Notes: generated by a model not told the origin, from the letters alone. A stretch of DNA of 64,000 nt from Chamaea fasciata (GCA_029207755.1 JARCOQ010000002.1:90371087-90435086), one strand, 5' to 3'; numbered from the stretch's first letter, positions 1 to 13,000 are shown. Made by a program: numbers and translations.

Positions 1-335
1 TCACAAGTTCGCTTTTAGACAGTGGGGTCAGTCTCCTATCACGTTCCAGGACTTTCCATTCTTGTACTTGGAGAATGCTGTCCTTCAAAACTTGGCAGCC
101 TTCCACAGCAGATTTACTCTTCAGAGCTGCCTTTGTCTCCCACCTAACATTTCCCTGAATAAGCCCAAAATTTGCTCTCTTGAAGTCTAGGGTACGTACT
201 TTATTCTGCTATTTGCCTTCCTCACCTGCATCAGGATTTTGAGCCCACTATTTCATTCCTTAAGAGACTGTCACCAAAATCACGATGTTTATTGAGCAGC
301 CCATTGGTAACGCTACTGTGCCCCCTAAGAGAGCC
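1..335 (-). repeat. Decayed CR1-like LINE ORF2 fragment
   Basis: Read on the minus strand, bases 335 to 1 resemble the region after the endonuclease in CR1 ORF2. A short stretch gives NEIVGSK, then LDFKRANFGL, and after a one-base shift FREMLGG, matching the family pattern of a TLDFRRANFGLFRDLLGG-type segment as I remember it. Downstream come KAAKF and SKYKNGKSW-like pieces typical of the same domain. Stops and frameshifts interrupt all frames, so it is an old, dead copy. It probably continues below base 1. The upper edge is uncertain by about 50 bases. It lies in the MCF2L intron below the exon at 845-959, in the same orientation as the host gene. Confidence 0.7.
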
Positions 336-844
336 AGAATTATTCCTTGGGCCTGCTTCGCACCCTCAGGCAAAGCTCTGGAAGTCTGCAGACACTGCAC
401 ATTCACCTAAGCCAGGGAAACAGCCCAAGTGGTGAGGATAAACCTCTGTTTGTAGATACAGAGTGCTCCCTCACTGAGTAATGTCCTGAGCAGCACCCAG
501 GAATTAGCATGTTCTTCCAAAATTATATGTGTGCTCAATTAAAACATTGAATATTGCATTCTAAGACAAGTGAAGACACAAGAGGATGATGTCCATCATG
601 GAACCTATATCGATACATACCAGGAAATAATTTTCTGATGAAATATAAATAGCAGTACATAATTTATCTAACAGCTACCTTAGACAGCTGTCACTAACCA
701 ACATTTAGTGACACTACACCATAAGCTCAATTTTCCTTTTCTTTAAGTAAACACCAAGCCTGACTTTTACACCACATGTAAGGCATCAAATGTGAAAAGT
801 CTCTTAGCAGATAAAAGGTTATTTTCTTCTATACAGGTGCTCAC
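336..844 (-). other. MCF2L: Intron of MCF2L (5' part of intron following exon 845-959)
   Basis: This is intron sequence between the donor at 844/843 and the CR1-like fragment. It is AT-rich, with stops in all frames and no recognisable repeat or RNA gene. The intron continues off the window. Confidence 0.85.
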
Positions 845-959
845 CTTGGAATGCTTGTCAGGTAGGTCAGGACATTTTGAAACTCTTTTTCAGGAATCTC
901 ACTGAAAGCTGGATAGTCTGGAAAGGTGATAACAGGGCAGCCATCTCCCCCTCTTCCAC
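845..959 (-). CDS. MCF2L: MCF2L coding exon (CRAL-TRIO/Sec14 domain, second exon in window)
   Basis: This internal exon of 115 nt encodes part of the N-terminal CRAL-TRIO (Sec14-like) domain of the Rho GEF MCF2L (Dbs/Ost). MCF2L activates RhoA and Cdc42 through its C-terminal DH-PH module, and the Sec14-like domain is known to affect membrane targeting and autoinhibition. On the minus strand the acceptor is a CTCTTTTTTAG tract ending at 960 and the donor is CCAAG|GTGAGC at 845/844. With one base from the preceding exon it reads GGRGGDGCPVITFPDY followed by PAFSEIPEKEFQNV and LTYLTSIP, then AG of a split Ser/Arg codon. From memory of mammalian MCF2L, the run ITFPDYPAFSEIP, the EFQNV and the YLTSIP are shared almost residue for residue, whereas MCF2 and MCF2L2 differ in the middle. 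The upstream intron is phase 1 and the downstream intron is phase 2. No frameshift or stop is present. The next exon, expected to begin with the QDAGIGF-like segment, lies below base 1. Confidence 0.93.
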
Positions 960-1040
960 CTAAAAAAGAGGCAGCAAATGTGTTTACATGCAAGTCTCTT
1001 TACCTAGACTGAAATTTCCCAGTAATAAACACAAACTGCA

Positions 1041-1104
1041 TTTTTTTTCTCTCTTCTTCTTGCTCTCTCTCTCTTTTTTTTCTTTTTTCTTTTTTTCTTT
1101 CCCC
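1041..1104. repeat. Pyrimidine-rich low-complexity tract
   Basis: An almost pure T/C run on the plus strand (T-runs alternating with CT repeats). It lies about 80 bases upstream, in the transcript sense, of the acceptor of exon 845-959. On the transcript strand it is purine-rich, so it is not the splice polypyrimidine tract. Confidence 0.85.
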
Positions 1105-3056
1105 GCGGCTCATGTGTGGACAGTTTATTCTGAACAGTCCCTCTCTTCTTCAGTGCTTAGGAAGTTTTATAGAAAGGAATTTGTTACACCCCATCCACCG
1201 CCTTGTATTTTTTCTGGACAAACGCCTTGGCTCCTGTGAGCAGTTCTGACACCAGATGGCAGTGCATCTTTCTTTTGACAAACATCAACTGCATGTAAGT
1301 AAGAAGCAATTGGGAGAAAGAAATCAACTAATTTAGAAACAAAGAAGTTAATTCAGAATTAAGTAGGCGAATCTCCATCTCGCACTGAACTCAACCCTCT
1401 TACCAGTCGGAACTCATTCATGCAACACCCCCCTACCCTGCTGAGTTGGCTGCTTTGTTTCCAGGTTGGTGAAACAGAAGAGGCAGAACATTAAAAGAAA
1501 TGGGCGTAGGTGTTTCAAGTGAGATTTCCCATTCCCAGACTACTTACAGAAGGTAAAACAGAGCTGAACACCTACACTACAGCAGAGCTGCTGATGAGCT
1601 GGATACCATGACATTTGCACCACTGGATACAGTTCACAGACACAATGCTTCTTCATGCACTTCACACGCATTCTTACATGCAAAACGTAATGATTTCTTT
1701 TTAAAGGCATTACTAGTGTTTCTAGTCTAAGTCTTTAGCAAGTATATTTTCATAAAGAAAGGTAGAACAAGGGGCTTGCTGAGCCCTAGCAACTGCATGA
1801 AGTTAACTGTTCTGGGGTGGCAGGAACACACTGCTGGGAAGTTATCTTTGCTTCATAGTTCAACAGGAGAGGAAAAACAACAAAAAAATTACTGTTATAA
1901 AATAACAAGGGTATTTTTTCCAGCCTTCAAATCCAGTAACTGTGAAGAAACCGGCTTAAAACTGTGTTAACAACACCAATTATGACAGCAACAGTGATTT
2001 GTGAAGATTACTACCCACTTCCAGACCCTTTGAGTCTGACCTCACAGGAAAAAGAAAGAGAAATATTTGACCTCAGATTCATTTGATTAAAAAAATCACA
2101 ACCTCCCTCCAAACCACATGTAATTAGAAGAGCTCAAATAGTATCTTTATGTTAATTTGTGGTGAATCTGATTTCCATTTACCAGCTTACAGACAGCATG
2201 GTGCTGTCACTGTGAAGCTCTTGGAATCAAAATACATTAAAAAAATAAAGTGCTCTGGATGTATTTAAACAACAACAAAATGCAACTGTTATGCAAATAT
2301 CACAAGATTGCAAACACGACCTTTATGACACATCTAAACATGGCAACACTGAGTCAAGGGAGCTAATTTTAGCTATACAAATATTCACAGCACAAATATA
2401 AGTTAAAACCTGTTTTGATTCTATTGGTTTCTGTTCTACGCAAGTTCTCACAACTAAAGCATTTTCCTCTCCTGTTAAAAGCATGGTAATGATTATTTCT
2501 GTTGCTTATGAGGTGTTCTGCTCTCTCTAGAGTAACTATTTTTAGGCACAATCATACATTATTTGTGGTATCTTCATTGGTTGTTTTGTTATACTTAATT
2601 TCTATAAATAGGACATATGAAACAAAAGAAGAACAACAATAGCTTTGCAGGACATACCCTAAAAGCAGAAGTCTGGACTAGGATTTTCAGGAAGTTCCCA
2701 GACCACTACTGATTGTCAAGGGCAAATAGAGCCATCCTGCCTGGTCACTGCCTTTTAATTTTTAGTTTCTAGCACAGTCATCTATGGTTAATCTTGGGTG
2801 GACATGACCCTGCCCTGACCTGAGCTCTTAGAATATTGTTCTTCACTGATTATCTTTTTCTTCGGTGTTTCCCTGTGGGGCCACTTGAGCACACATATAC
2901 CTTCAAATGCTCCTCAGCTGCTTTTCCTCATCAGAACCCTGCTGCTCAAAAGAGTTTAGGGCAGAGTGACCTGAAATGCTACACATAAGAAGTTCTGTAA
3001 ATTCCAGCGCCGACAATACTGACTTAGAGAAGCTGCTCTCCATGTTGCAACTTTAT

Positions 3057-3110
3057 GGGCTGGACTCAATGATCTTGAAGGTCTCTTCCAGCCTAGTAAT
3101 TCTGTGAATA
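3057..3110 (+). repeat. CR1 LINE 3' end fragment
   Basis: It carries the CR1 3' hallmark: GGGCTGGACTCAATGATCTT, then a TCTTCCAGCC block, ending in ATTCTGTGAA. Only the extreme 3' end is recognisable, as is usual for 5'-truncated copies. It is antisense to MCF2L. Confidence 0.8.
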
Positions 3111-4270
3111 AATACATGGCCATCAAGGCAAGACAGGTCACTCTAGCCAAAACAGCTGCTGCTTTAAAAGGCTCATTTGTCAGAGATATTTACAAAAAGG
3201 GTACGGGAAATAAAGCAAAATAAAAATCCTACATATTAATTATGTTTATATTAAATAATAGAAAAAATAGTGAGTTCATATTTTAAAGTGTCCTTTATTT
3301 CTTAATGAATCTAATGCAGCAAGAAATTATTTTTTCCTTTATTCAGAATCATTCTTTTCTTCCTCATTTTTCTCCATCTCTGCAAAAGCAGCATGACACA
3401 GTTCATAAAATTAGCTGTGGAAAATGTGATTTTCCCCTCTTCACCCAGAAGTAAATCAAGCCAGAGAACTTAGGGGGAGGAGATAAAAAGTTTAGGAAGC
3501 TAAGAGGGGTTTTATTGTTGATTTTGGTTGTAGTGAGAGGGAAAGAATTCAAGCGAAAAGTACTGAACAATTTCAGTTCTCTTATCCTTTGTGAAACACC
3601 AGTTTAGGGCAAAAAATTCAAATATCTTATTAAAACTAATTAATATAATCATCCTCCAGCACCTCAGAATTATATACACCTGATTACAAAAAAAAAAAAA
3701 AAAGACACAGATGAATTTGTGCTACAACTCATGCAAATAATTCAACACAATAAATACAGAGTAATTTTTAAAATGAGTTACTGCAATTTTAATTGCCATA
3801 CAAAAATTAGTAATTTAACAGCAATATTTTAATAAATTCAGGTTGGTTGAACAGTGACTACATCTAACTACCTCAGTCCTAACCACTGGAAAATCACCTC
3901 TTTCACATTCCCCTCTAGCTCAGAGTCCTGAAATTCCAGCTACAGCTGTTGAAGAGCCTTAACTGATTTCCTGGACAAGTTCTGTCCACAGAGGCACACA
4001 CAAGCCTGCTCTCCTATTTCTAGCCTTACATTGGGATGTGCTACACTACTGGAATTTAATAGTTTTATGTGTTTTTAAGATAATCAAGTACCTGAGAGCA
4101 TTAGGAGCATTTTCTCAATCTAATCTTAGCCTTAAAAAAACCCCAAAAAACCAAAACCATAAAATTCTGAAAGTATAACAAATCCCCTTATTTTTGTTTA
4201 AAAATTATGAGCACTGTTCTGACTATGAAAATGTCAGATTGAATGGATCTAGGGAAAGATGCCTTCACTC

Positions 4271-4344
4271 ATGGCAGGGCACGGATAGCCTCGATGATCT
4301 TTAAAGGTTCCTGCCAACCCAATCCCTTCTTTAATTCTATGAAA
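4271..4344 (+). repeat. CR1 LINE 3' end fragment
   Basis: It contains TCGATGATCTTTAAAGG, a CCTGCCAACCC block and a terminal ATTCTATGAAAA, the CR1 tail pattern. The 5' boundary is unclear. The sequence has diverged from the consensus. Confidence 0.75.
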
Positions 4345-7300
4345 ATGCTGAAATACATTCAGTATCATTTTTCTATGAAGAATTAAACAAATGCCACTTG
4401 AGTGTCAGCTTTAGTTTTTAGTTTATTGCAAAGAGCAGAAGAGAATGCACCAGTCCTTAAGTGGGTGCAATCAGTCTGCAGACATATTACCTGAACAATC
4501 CCCAAGAATTCCTTGATGCTTGTCTAGTAACATGCAGCTGTGAGAAATGCTCTGCAACTGAGAGGATTATTACTTTCCAAGCTATAAATGGAAGCACCAC
4601 AGAAGTAAAGAGGACTGAAGCTTATTTCAGCAATTAAATAAAATAAAAACACCACACCACTTTAAATTAAGGAGATCTGCTTCCACCCTACTTTTGTGAG
4701 CATTCATTAATGGAAAACTTTGTTATTAACTGACATACATGACTTTGGCAGTCTATTGACATGAAATTTCTTTAACAGATTTAGTGTCAAATAAAAAAAT
4801 TGCCTCCATAAAATGGAAAGTTTTCAGTGGAAAAACCTCGACAATTCTAGCAAAACTCTGTTAGGTGGAGCTCTTCTAAATAGATCTGTGAGCCTTGGTC
4901 TAAGGTCAGTTTTTACAACAGTAACAGCCCTGTGTTTTGGAGAAACACACATTTTGAAAACATTGAATTGTACTAGCTCCACAGGTTAAGCAGCAAAATA
5001 ACTTAACTGTGCTTAGAAAATAACACTTCATGTTCCTAACTTTTGAACACAAATAACACCAGCAATATCACCAATTACTAAAATGTGCACCCAGAGCATC
5101 ATGGTCTTGTGGATGAAAACAGTAGAAAAAATAACCATGGGAAACTAGCTGTGCTATTGTGAGATGGGATTGGTGAAGTTTCCCTTAAGTTCCAGTGATG
5201 TAGCATTTATTCTTTTATATTCTACATCTAACTTTTCCCATCAGAGTTGCTATGTCTTCTGCATTTGCTTTATTTTTCATTAAGCAGGTTGGGTGATAGA
5301 GAAGTGCTAACCCAAGGAAATTGCACAGCACTTTCAGAATTTCTCATCAAGAGGCATGTTAGTAACTTAGTATCCAAAAACAACCTCAAATGAGACATCA
5401 TTAGTAACCTTTTTAATTTAGAAAAGCATTGACAGGGAAAATTACAAAACTTGTGTGTTGTGCATCTGCTAAAAAGCACACACACAAGTGTACAGGTACA
5501 CACAAACACAGAGAAAAGGGTAATTCCCCACAACCCTGTAAAGGACATGCTAGTTGTTTGGGGTTTTGCATGGACAGCAGAGTTTGACAGCAGCAGAGAA
5601 ATTTCTTAGACTTACTTCCAGGAAGGATGAGTAAGAGATTATTTTTTATGTTTCCCTAACTAGTCTGCTCCTGTTTGCATTAAAAAAAAAAAAAAGGTAT
5701 TCTCAAAAGTATTCTGACCACCCCCACAAAAAGGAAGTAAGTAGCTAGATATAATTAGATGACAGAGCAAAGAGTCTTCTGGCCTGATTTTGTAATGCAA
5801 ATGAAATAGTACTTGGACTATAAGAAAAAATATGATCTCTATGTTAATCAATGTGCACACACAAGGTCCAAGAGCATCATCCTTGTTGAATGGCTCAGAT
5901 CTACAACTTTAGTTCAAAAGATACTGTTTAAAAACTGCAGTCCTGTCAAAAGTGCAGTCCTCATGTGACTGAGAGAAGGGCTTACTTCAGATTTTTTTTT
6001 TACTGTTGTAGTGGCTCAGCTATTATGCTTGTGCATTTCTGATAAGGAGCTTCTCCTTTCTGCTTGCATAATATACTTAACTGGAGAATTCAGTATTTGA
6101 AATTATATGTAGACTTCAATGAGGGAGTGGGTAAAATCTTCACTGCATATCCTTTGCAAAGAAAAACAGATTCAAGTGGAATTTATTAAAATGTTCTTTC
6201 CTTGAAATGAGAAGTTTTGCTTGCGTAACTTCTCAAGCTGTGTTTTGCCCAGGCTAATCAGCAGCAAATATACTGGCTTAAAAATTGGATTGCAATACAT
6301 AAATTTGCATCTGAATGTATTTGAACTGGAAATCTCTTAGCTAAGGATTCACTTTTTCCCTTTATCTTTTTCTTTACTACATTTTTGCTTTGATTTAAAA
6401 AAAATCTCTAAGACAGTAGGTTAAGCACAGTAAATAAAAAACAGTAGTTAAGTTTACACCTGTGCAAGGCAAAGACTGCTAAGCCATACCTCTTCCACTG
6501 TCCATACACAACATAGATATGGTCTGTATTATACCAGGAACAAAAATCAGGCTGATATTTTTAGCTAACTGTTGCAATATATATGGTACAGGATCCACTC
6601 AGAAATTCTCAAATCTAATTTTACAGACTCAGCAGCCAGAGCTACTTCAATGGGAACAGTTTGGTCAGTGAGGAGTGGTCAGGTCATTTCCACGGAGGAA
6701 AGCAAGACCACATCCAAGAAAATAAACTTCCACAAAGCAAGATGCTTACTATTTACAGTGATAAAGTATAACCATGTTTGTGTATATTTATAAATCAAAG
6801 GTATAAGCATTTTGAAAGGTAGTACCAATGTTAAATTTTTCAATGGCAGGAAAAACAACTAGGAATCAATAGACAAAAATGCAAATAGCACGAACTCTTA
6901 TTTGTGTTTCCTTTAATGGAAACACTTTGAAGTTGTTCAATGCATAAACAGGCATTCAAAGGAAAGGGAGTTAAATAACTGGTTCAGAATTCATGGTGGC
7001 CAAGAGTCTCATTTGCACATCATATAGCTTGAAGTATTTAAGATGCATATCAACATACACAGGTGTCTGTATGCTCTCCTCCATCTCCATTTATTTTAAC
7101 ACACCACACTGTGATGGCAGACAGACACAAGGCTGGATGGGTATGAAAGTCACACAGCAATCATGGAAAGAGACGACGTTTATGAAAGAAAATATAAAAC
7201 ATGAATGAAAGACTGTGAGGAATACATAAGGAATACATTTTCCAGAGGCTTTTAAACGGACCTTACACTGTCCTTCATGGGATAAAAAACGAAAACAAAC

Positions 7301-8917
7301 AAGAAAAGAGGACCCTTTTAAATGTGGAAGCAAAAGTGGTTGCACTAATAGCAACTGAAGAAAGAAAAGGTAAAAGAGGTGAAACACTGAACCTTGTAGA
7401 CACAACACTTAGCATAGCCTAGCAACAACAAAAGTAAGTATTTTAGCCCAGATAAGGACCTTGTTCCACATAAAGAAAAAACTCCAAGGCAAAAAGTAAA
7501 CAACTGTGCCTGAGGTAAAATATTAACTTCGGGGTTTATAAACTTTCTCTGTGAATGACTAATAACAAGCCTCCTCCACAGCTTGCCCCACCATTGGATT
7601 TAAGCCGAACACCACTGCATACTCTCTGCTGGCAAGACCCAGTCTGCAGGAGTAGTGAGCACCTTGATTTCATTGCACTTCGATATATTTACCGACAAAC
7701 TGAAGCATTAGTGGAAGTTTTCACTTAATTTTGTTTCATTTCAAGTCTAATTTGGATGTTCCTGCGGCATTTCCATTACAATCCAGCACAATGAGTGTCA
7801 CAAGTAAGAAGTGACCCCGATTTAGACCAAAACAGAGAAAGCAGGCCAGGGAGGGCTACAGCCTTTAGGCACAGAAGCAGACTGGGTTTCATTCCCTATT
7901 CAAGCAAGTGTCCCATGAGACCCAGATACATCCTATTAAAGAAACTAAAGCAATTCTCAAGTACACGTTGACTTGCTGTTAAAAAGCCAACAACTAAAAT
8001 CAGAAATGCATCTAAGACATTCAGCAATACCTGCAAATATGCTATTTTACCAAAGGCGTTAGTAATCGATGGACTTTCATTTTAATGAGTTTTATGCCAT
8101 GTAGTTGGATTCTATTTTTAAGGCAACTTAGTAATAAGCAAAAAAAGTCCCATTCACACACACTGGGAACGTCTCAAGTGGCCTTAGAGTAAAGCCCCTC
8201 TTAGCTCAACAGTAACAACAAATAAATTGTACATAAATCAAGTATCAAAACATTGGCTCTGCTCTTTCATTCACAGAACCTGTAAAATCACTATTTGGTA
8301 CAACACAGAGAATTAACCATCAACATCCTGCAGGAGAACATGAGGATAAAAGAACCTGAATTCCAAAATGAAATGAAAATGCCTAATACTCAAGTTTCCC
8401 AAGAATAATAAAATACAACAGTCTAGTCACAGTAATTCAGCTGACGTATTTCTTGAGGCAAATAAAATTCTAATTGACGTGAGTGTGAATAGATAGAAGA
8501 AAATAGAAGGGGGCATGGCTGCTCTTACTAAGCTCCACTGCCAGGTGGATTTATTGAGTGCTGAAGACACTTGTGGACTTGTGAACTCAGCAACTCCTCT
8601 ATCACAGTCACCAGTTTTCCCCCTCACTTCAGAGGGGCAAAATAAAAATCCTACTTATAGTTTCATAGATAGGCTGATTCTTGCATAACACTCTTATGAG
8701 ACATTTTCTGCCCATGGATAAGATTGAGCGTGGAAAGTCAAAAAAATAAATTTCCAGAGAGGAATTGTAGCTTAAACACTATAATCTCAAATGAAGCATG
8801 AACAGCCAATTTCATTTAAAGAAAAAAAAAATCTTATTTTCCAAGTGCTACCACAACCCCACAGAAAACAGAGTTGCTACTGCAGACCTACAGTTTAGCT
8901 TGTGTAGCAGAAATAAA

Positions 8918-8940
8918 TCATAATTAATAGTTAATTATGA
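8918..8940. repeat. Perfect inverted repeat with TAATTA cores
   Basis: Two 10-base arms, TCATAATTAA and TTAATTATGA, flank a TAG spacer. Each arm holds an ATAATTA/TAATTAT core of the kind bound by homeodomain proteins. It could be a regulatory site or simply chance in AT-rich DNA. Confidence 0.6.
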
Positions 8941-9933
8941 GTACAAAAAGATTCAGTGAGCTCTTGCAAAGTAAAGCATGACATTTTTTCATTCCCTTGC
9001 GTCTCTGGATCCAATGCAGGATGGGATTCAGAAAAGAGGGAACAGAGTCCAGCTGTAGCTCAGAGAGGTAAATTTCCTTCATGCTGAAGGAGGCAGGGCA
9101 GCTCTGCAAAGCCACTGATGCTCTCCCTTTTTGTATATTGGAGGGAGGGCAGGACAGAGCCATAACTCCAGCAGGTTCACTGCTGCACACCTGCAAGCGC
9201 TGTTACAGGCAGAAGACAGGAGAACAAACTCAGCAGCTTATCAGACACCTTCTTCCACTCAGCCTGATCTGTGAGCAAAGGCACCATCTCCCTTTGCCCA
9301 CTGTCAGCCAGCTGTGCGCTCAGGGTGGCAATGGACCAGGCTCAGGAGCCAACACGTGCATGGCACAAACACCAGCCCCCCTCACACACACACCTGGCAC
9401 AGGTGACCCGGGGGCAGAGACCCTGTGCTGTGTGAAAGTGGCTGGGCTGCTTTTGGAGACAGTCTTACACCCAAAAGCTGGTACCTTTGCAGAAGGCAGT
9501 CAGTGATACCAAGTCAAAAATCCCGTCCAGAGCTCAATGCTAACTTGTCTGAGTCCAGCACTGACACTGTGGGGGAACATGGTGCTTGCTCCACCACTAC
9601 GGTCAGGACCAAGGTGTCACCCTGGGCTTCAGTATCAAACATGACAGCAGAGCCCTGGCAGCTGGGACTGTGAGCTGAAGACTGCAAGATATAGCAACCA
9701 CCAGAGCATCTATGCCGTAATCTCCAGTTAACTGGAAAATTACCTGTAATTTAAAAATTTCTATTATACTTTAAAAAAATCTTTTAATAAATCCTTAAAT
9801 AACAAGTAATGGTAGCCTGCATTTTGAGTTACTCATCAATTTCTCATATAAGAGTCCTCAGAGACTGTGGAAGGACAATAAGTTGAACCCTGCATCTAAG
9901 CAACTTGTATAGGAGGGAACACCATAGTCTTAC

Positions 9934-10017
9934 CTGACAGATAAGCAAATTGTTTCTTTAATTGGTCCTGAATATCTGCAGCATAGAGGGGAATGATATC
10001 CTGATGCATGATTTCAT
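9934..10017 (-). CDS. MCF2L: MCF2L coding exon (start of CRAL-TRIO region, first certain exon in window)
   Basis: This is an internal exon of 84 nt. The acceptor on the minus strand is a T-rich tract, TTTTTTTTTCTCTTCACAG, ending at 10018. The donor is CTGTCAG|GTAAGA at 9934/9933, close to consensus. The exon opens with the last two bases of a split Asp codon and then reads EIMHQDIIPLYAADIQDQ followed by LKKQFAYLS, ending on the first base of a Gly codon. Mammalian MCF2L has the same segment with only a few substitutions (recalled from the family: IVPLC for IIPLY, KKR for KKQ). It joins the exon at 845-959 in frame to give the FAYLSGGRG junction. The phase 1 start means any upstream exon must end on one base of an Asp codon. 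Every alternative first exon of this gene that I can recall splices into this exon. The in-frame Met in EIM could serve as a start for a shorter form, but I see no evidence that it does. The exon that should precede it was not identified with certainty. Confidence 0.95.
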
Positions 10018-13000
10018 CTGTGAAGAGAAAAAAAAATTGCATTGCAAAGTCATTTTATGCAAAATTTCACTGTGCACATTTAAAAAAATAATCCCTGAAA
10101 CACAAAAGCTCAGAAAACTGTCTAACTTCCAAAAAATACCTGAAAATCTTTGGAGTCTTTCAAGCATTTGCCAAGGGCAAACTTTTCTTTGAATAGCACA
10201 CTAATAAAAGGAATTTACATTTACTGACATTTAGAAGCAGTACAGAACTGTCACTGAACAAAACACTGCAGAACAAATATTCCTCAGGAATGATGTTAAG
10301 CAGTGGGATTTTTACATATTAAATTCAATTTTTATTAAAGTCTTCTCAATCAAACAAAACCAAGAAACCTATGATTCTCTAGCCTGTCATTGAGAATCAA
10401 ATAACCCAAGAAAACTGCATTAAATAAGATAGGTGAAACTGGCTTGAAAGTACATCCTCCCCTTGAAAACACACACAGACACACACACTCACTTGACCTC
10501 CACACTGAAAAGCAATGCTTAAGCTTTTAACTCAGCCCTTCCAGTTCAGCCTAACAACAACCACGCTGCTTTCCCGACCCTCGGTTTTCTGTGCCAGTGG
10601 TGCAGCAGAGGCATTTCCCACATTATGTTTCCAGAGGTCAAGCAGAAACCTGAGTTTCCCTGATTGTGACGACTGCGTGACAGAGTTGCTTCATTCATAA
10701 GCTATGATCTCATTTTTTACAAGGAAACAGAAGTTTTACTCTTTTGCAATTCCTAAAAAAAAATTATTCCACATATTAGCCTCATTGAAAAGTATAGAAG
10801 AGATAACATAGCTTCTTCTTTATTTGGTTATGAACATTTCTTTTAATCTGAATCATTGCACTGAAATTGAAGTTTTGGGTTTTAATGTACATTGAAATGC
10901 CATTAAGATAGGTTTTGACACTCAGAGCTGTGAATGTGCACAGAAAAAGTAAAAAAACCTAAAATTGATGGAAGGATAGTGTCACCTGCACTGAAGTACA
11001 AGCTGAAGTAGAGCACTGGTCCTTAAGGACTTGCTGTCACTGAGGTCTTTCAAATGCTAGATCGTGAGCAGACAGACACTTCTGTGAGCAGTTGTCACAT
11101 ATGTAAAATTCTGAGAACTGCAATTATTTGAGAATGGCAAAAAAGCCACTTTCAGTTACTTCTTCCAGATAAGCAAGAACTTATATAGTGAAACAGAACT
11201 TCTCTGTTCTCTGTTGTCCCATCGGGCAGAGGAAGACCCATGACCACTTTCAAGGTCACACACTGATCAGAGCTATTTTCCTGCATCCGGTGAACTGCTG
11301 CCTGATCAGAAGACCTCTGCATACCATGCTGTCAAATCCACAAGTGGATACTTTTAACTGTCTAGTCATATTTCACCCAGACCTTCAGTTATGTCACCAT
11401 TTCAATGTTTTCAACAGAACACTGAACACAGATGTTTCAAAACTCCAATCTCAGATGGCCAAGTAATTTTCAGAAGAGGAATACCCCACTTCCCCAAAGG
11501 AAAAAGGATTTAGAGTTTATTTTTGCTGTCTGTGCCTTATGATACAAGGAGTCCTCCTGTAGCAGTGTTTAAAAAACTACACAGCCCTAATTCTGCAAAC
11601 CAAATACTTCCAGGTGGTTCCATTAACCTGAATATAAACTCTTACAGGATTAATGCCAAATTTTTGGTGGGAGATGGGAAAAGGGAAAATAGTATCATCA
11701 GTCTATAAAATACCATCCTTCCTAAAGTCACAGGCAGACATAATTTTCATTACTGCATAGCACTGCACCCTCAGCACGTAGTAAAATAGTTGAAATTTGC
11801 ATACGTAAGTAAATACATGACACACTACACTGATGGAGGCAGGACATTCCCAAGGAAGAGAAACTCTTTATGTATCATTACATAAGGATCACTATTTCCC
11901 CATATTGTCCTGTGATCAATCCCACAGCATTTTGGACATGTGAATACCCAAGTCTAGGTTTGATTGCTCCAGTGTTCCCTCTGATAGAAGCAGCAGCTTT
12001 TGCCACCCGCACAGGTCAGCCCCACAACACTGGTCAAATACTGCTTCACTGAAAAGACAGTCTCTTCCTTCCCCAGGTTTTAAACTCAGTCTTAACTCAA
12101 ATATAAGAGCCCATTTGTTTGCAACTGGAGGAGCAGCACAATGTGTCCACTGACAGACACCACACTGCTCATCCTGCTGCACTACCCTCCACCAAAGCCA
12201 TCCCATCATCCTCTTGCTGACTGAGTTTCAAGACATACTTCTAAAAGCCAAGTATGCACCAAGATCAGAGCTGACTTTCAATAATTTGAAACAACCAAGA
12301 TAAAAAATAGCAGCATAAAAAAAGTGCAAGGAAGTGCAACTCTTGAAAATGCCAAACAGGTCACATCCAGCAGCTCAACAGGATACACTTGAACCCAGTA
12401 TTACCACCCATGGATTTAGCCAGAAATCCTTCTTCAATATGTTTTCCTTCAGACTGCAATTGTAAAGACTCATTGCTCTGCATCATTTTCTTGACATCTA
12501 GCATCCCTCCGGAAAAGAGAGTTTATCAGAGTTTGTCCAGGGTTCAATCTGATTTCACTTCAAGGTTGTCCATCATTACTTCAATATGGTATTTCTTTGA
12601 AAGGATAAGGCAACAAAAGGCACACATGCTAAACAGACTGTGAGAGCACACACTCCTTACTCTTATGGTCTTTGGGGAAAATATTTTCTAGGAAATATTC
12701 TTTAAATAGGGAACCTGCCATCTGCTACATTCTTTAGGGACCATTTCCATTTTGGTAAAGCTAAGTAAGTGCACATTGAAATACAGAATTACTGAAAATC
12801 TGCTCACTGTTTTGTAAGGAATTTTTTATAGGATCAAATTTCACTTGTACTTGAATAGATTAAGATTCACACAGCCCATTATTTTCCCTGTTCTACCTTT
12901 TCTGCTTTACACAGTATTTTCAATGCAGAGACCTAAGAGTCTGTCTGTTTTACCATACCCAAAATTCACTGCTGAAAAAAGTTGCTCATATCAAAACATG

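Larger units (their letters stand above)
960..9933 (-). other. MCF2L: MCF2L intron, 8,974 nt, phase 1
   Basis: The intron runs from the GT at 9933/9932 to the AG at 961/960. It interrupts the Gly codon of the SGGRG motif. Contents seen: a pyrimidine tract near the acceptor (1041-1104), two CR1 3' tails (3057-3110, 4271-4344), A-runs at 3688-3703 and 5682-5695, and a perfect inverted repeat at 8918-8940. A GC-richer stretch at about 9080-9680 carries open frames on the plus strand, but these look like chance because no family is recognisable. I see no further exon; the two flanking exons join without missing residues compared with mammalian MCF2L. Confidence 0.9.

Noticed and set aside
9081..9506. 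141-codon plus-strand open frame opposite the MCF2L intron
   Set aside because: It lies in a GC-richer stretch with few stops, has no known family and no sign of splice or promoter signals.
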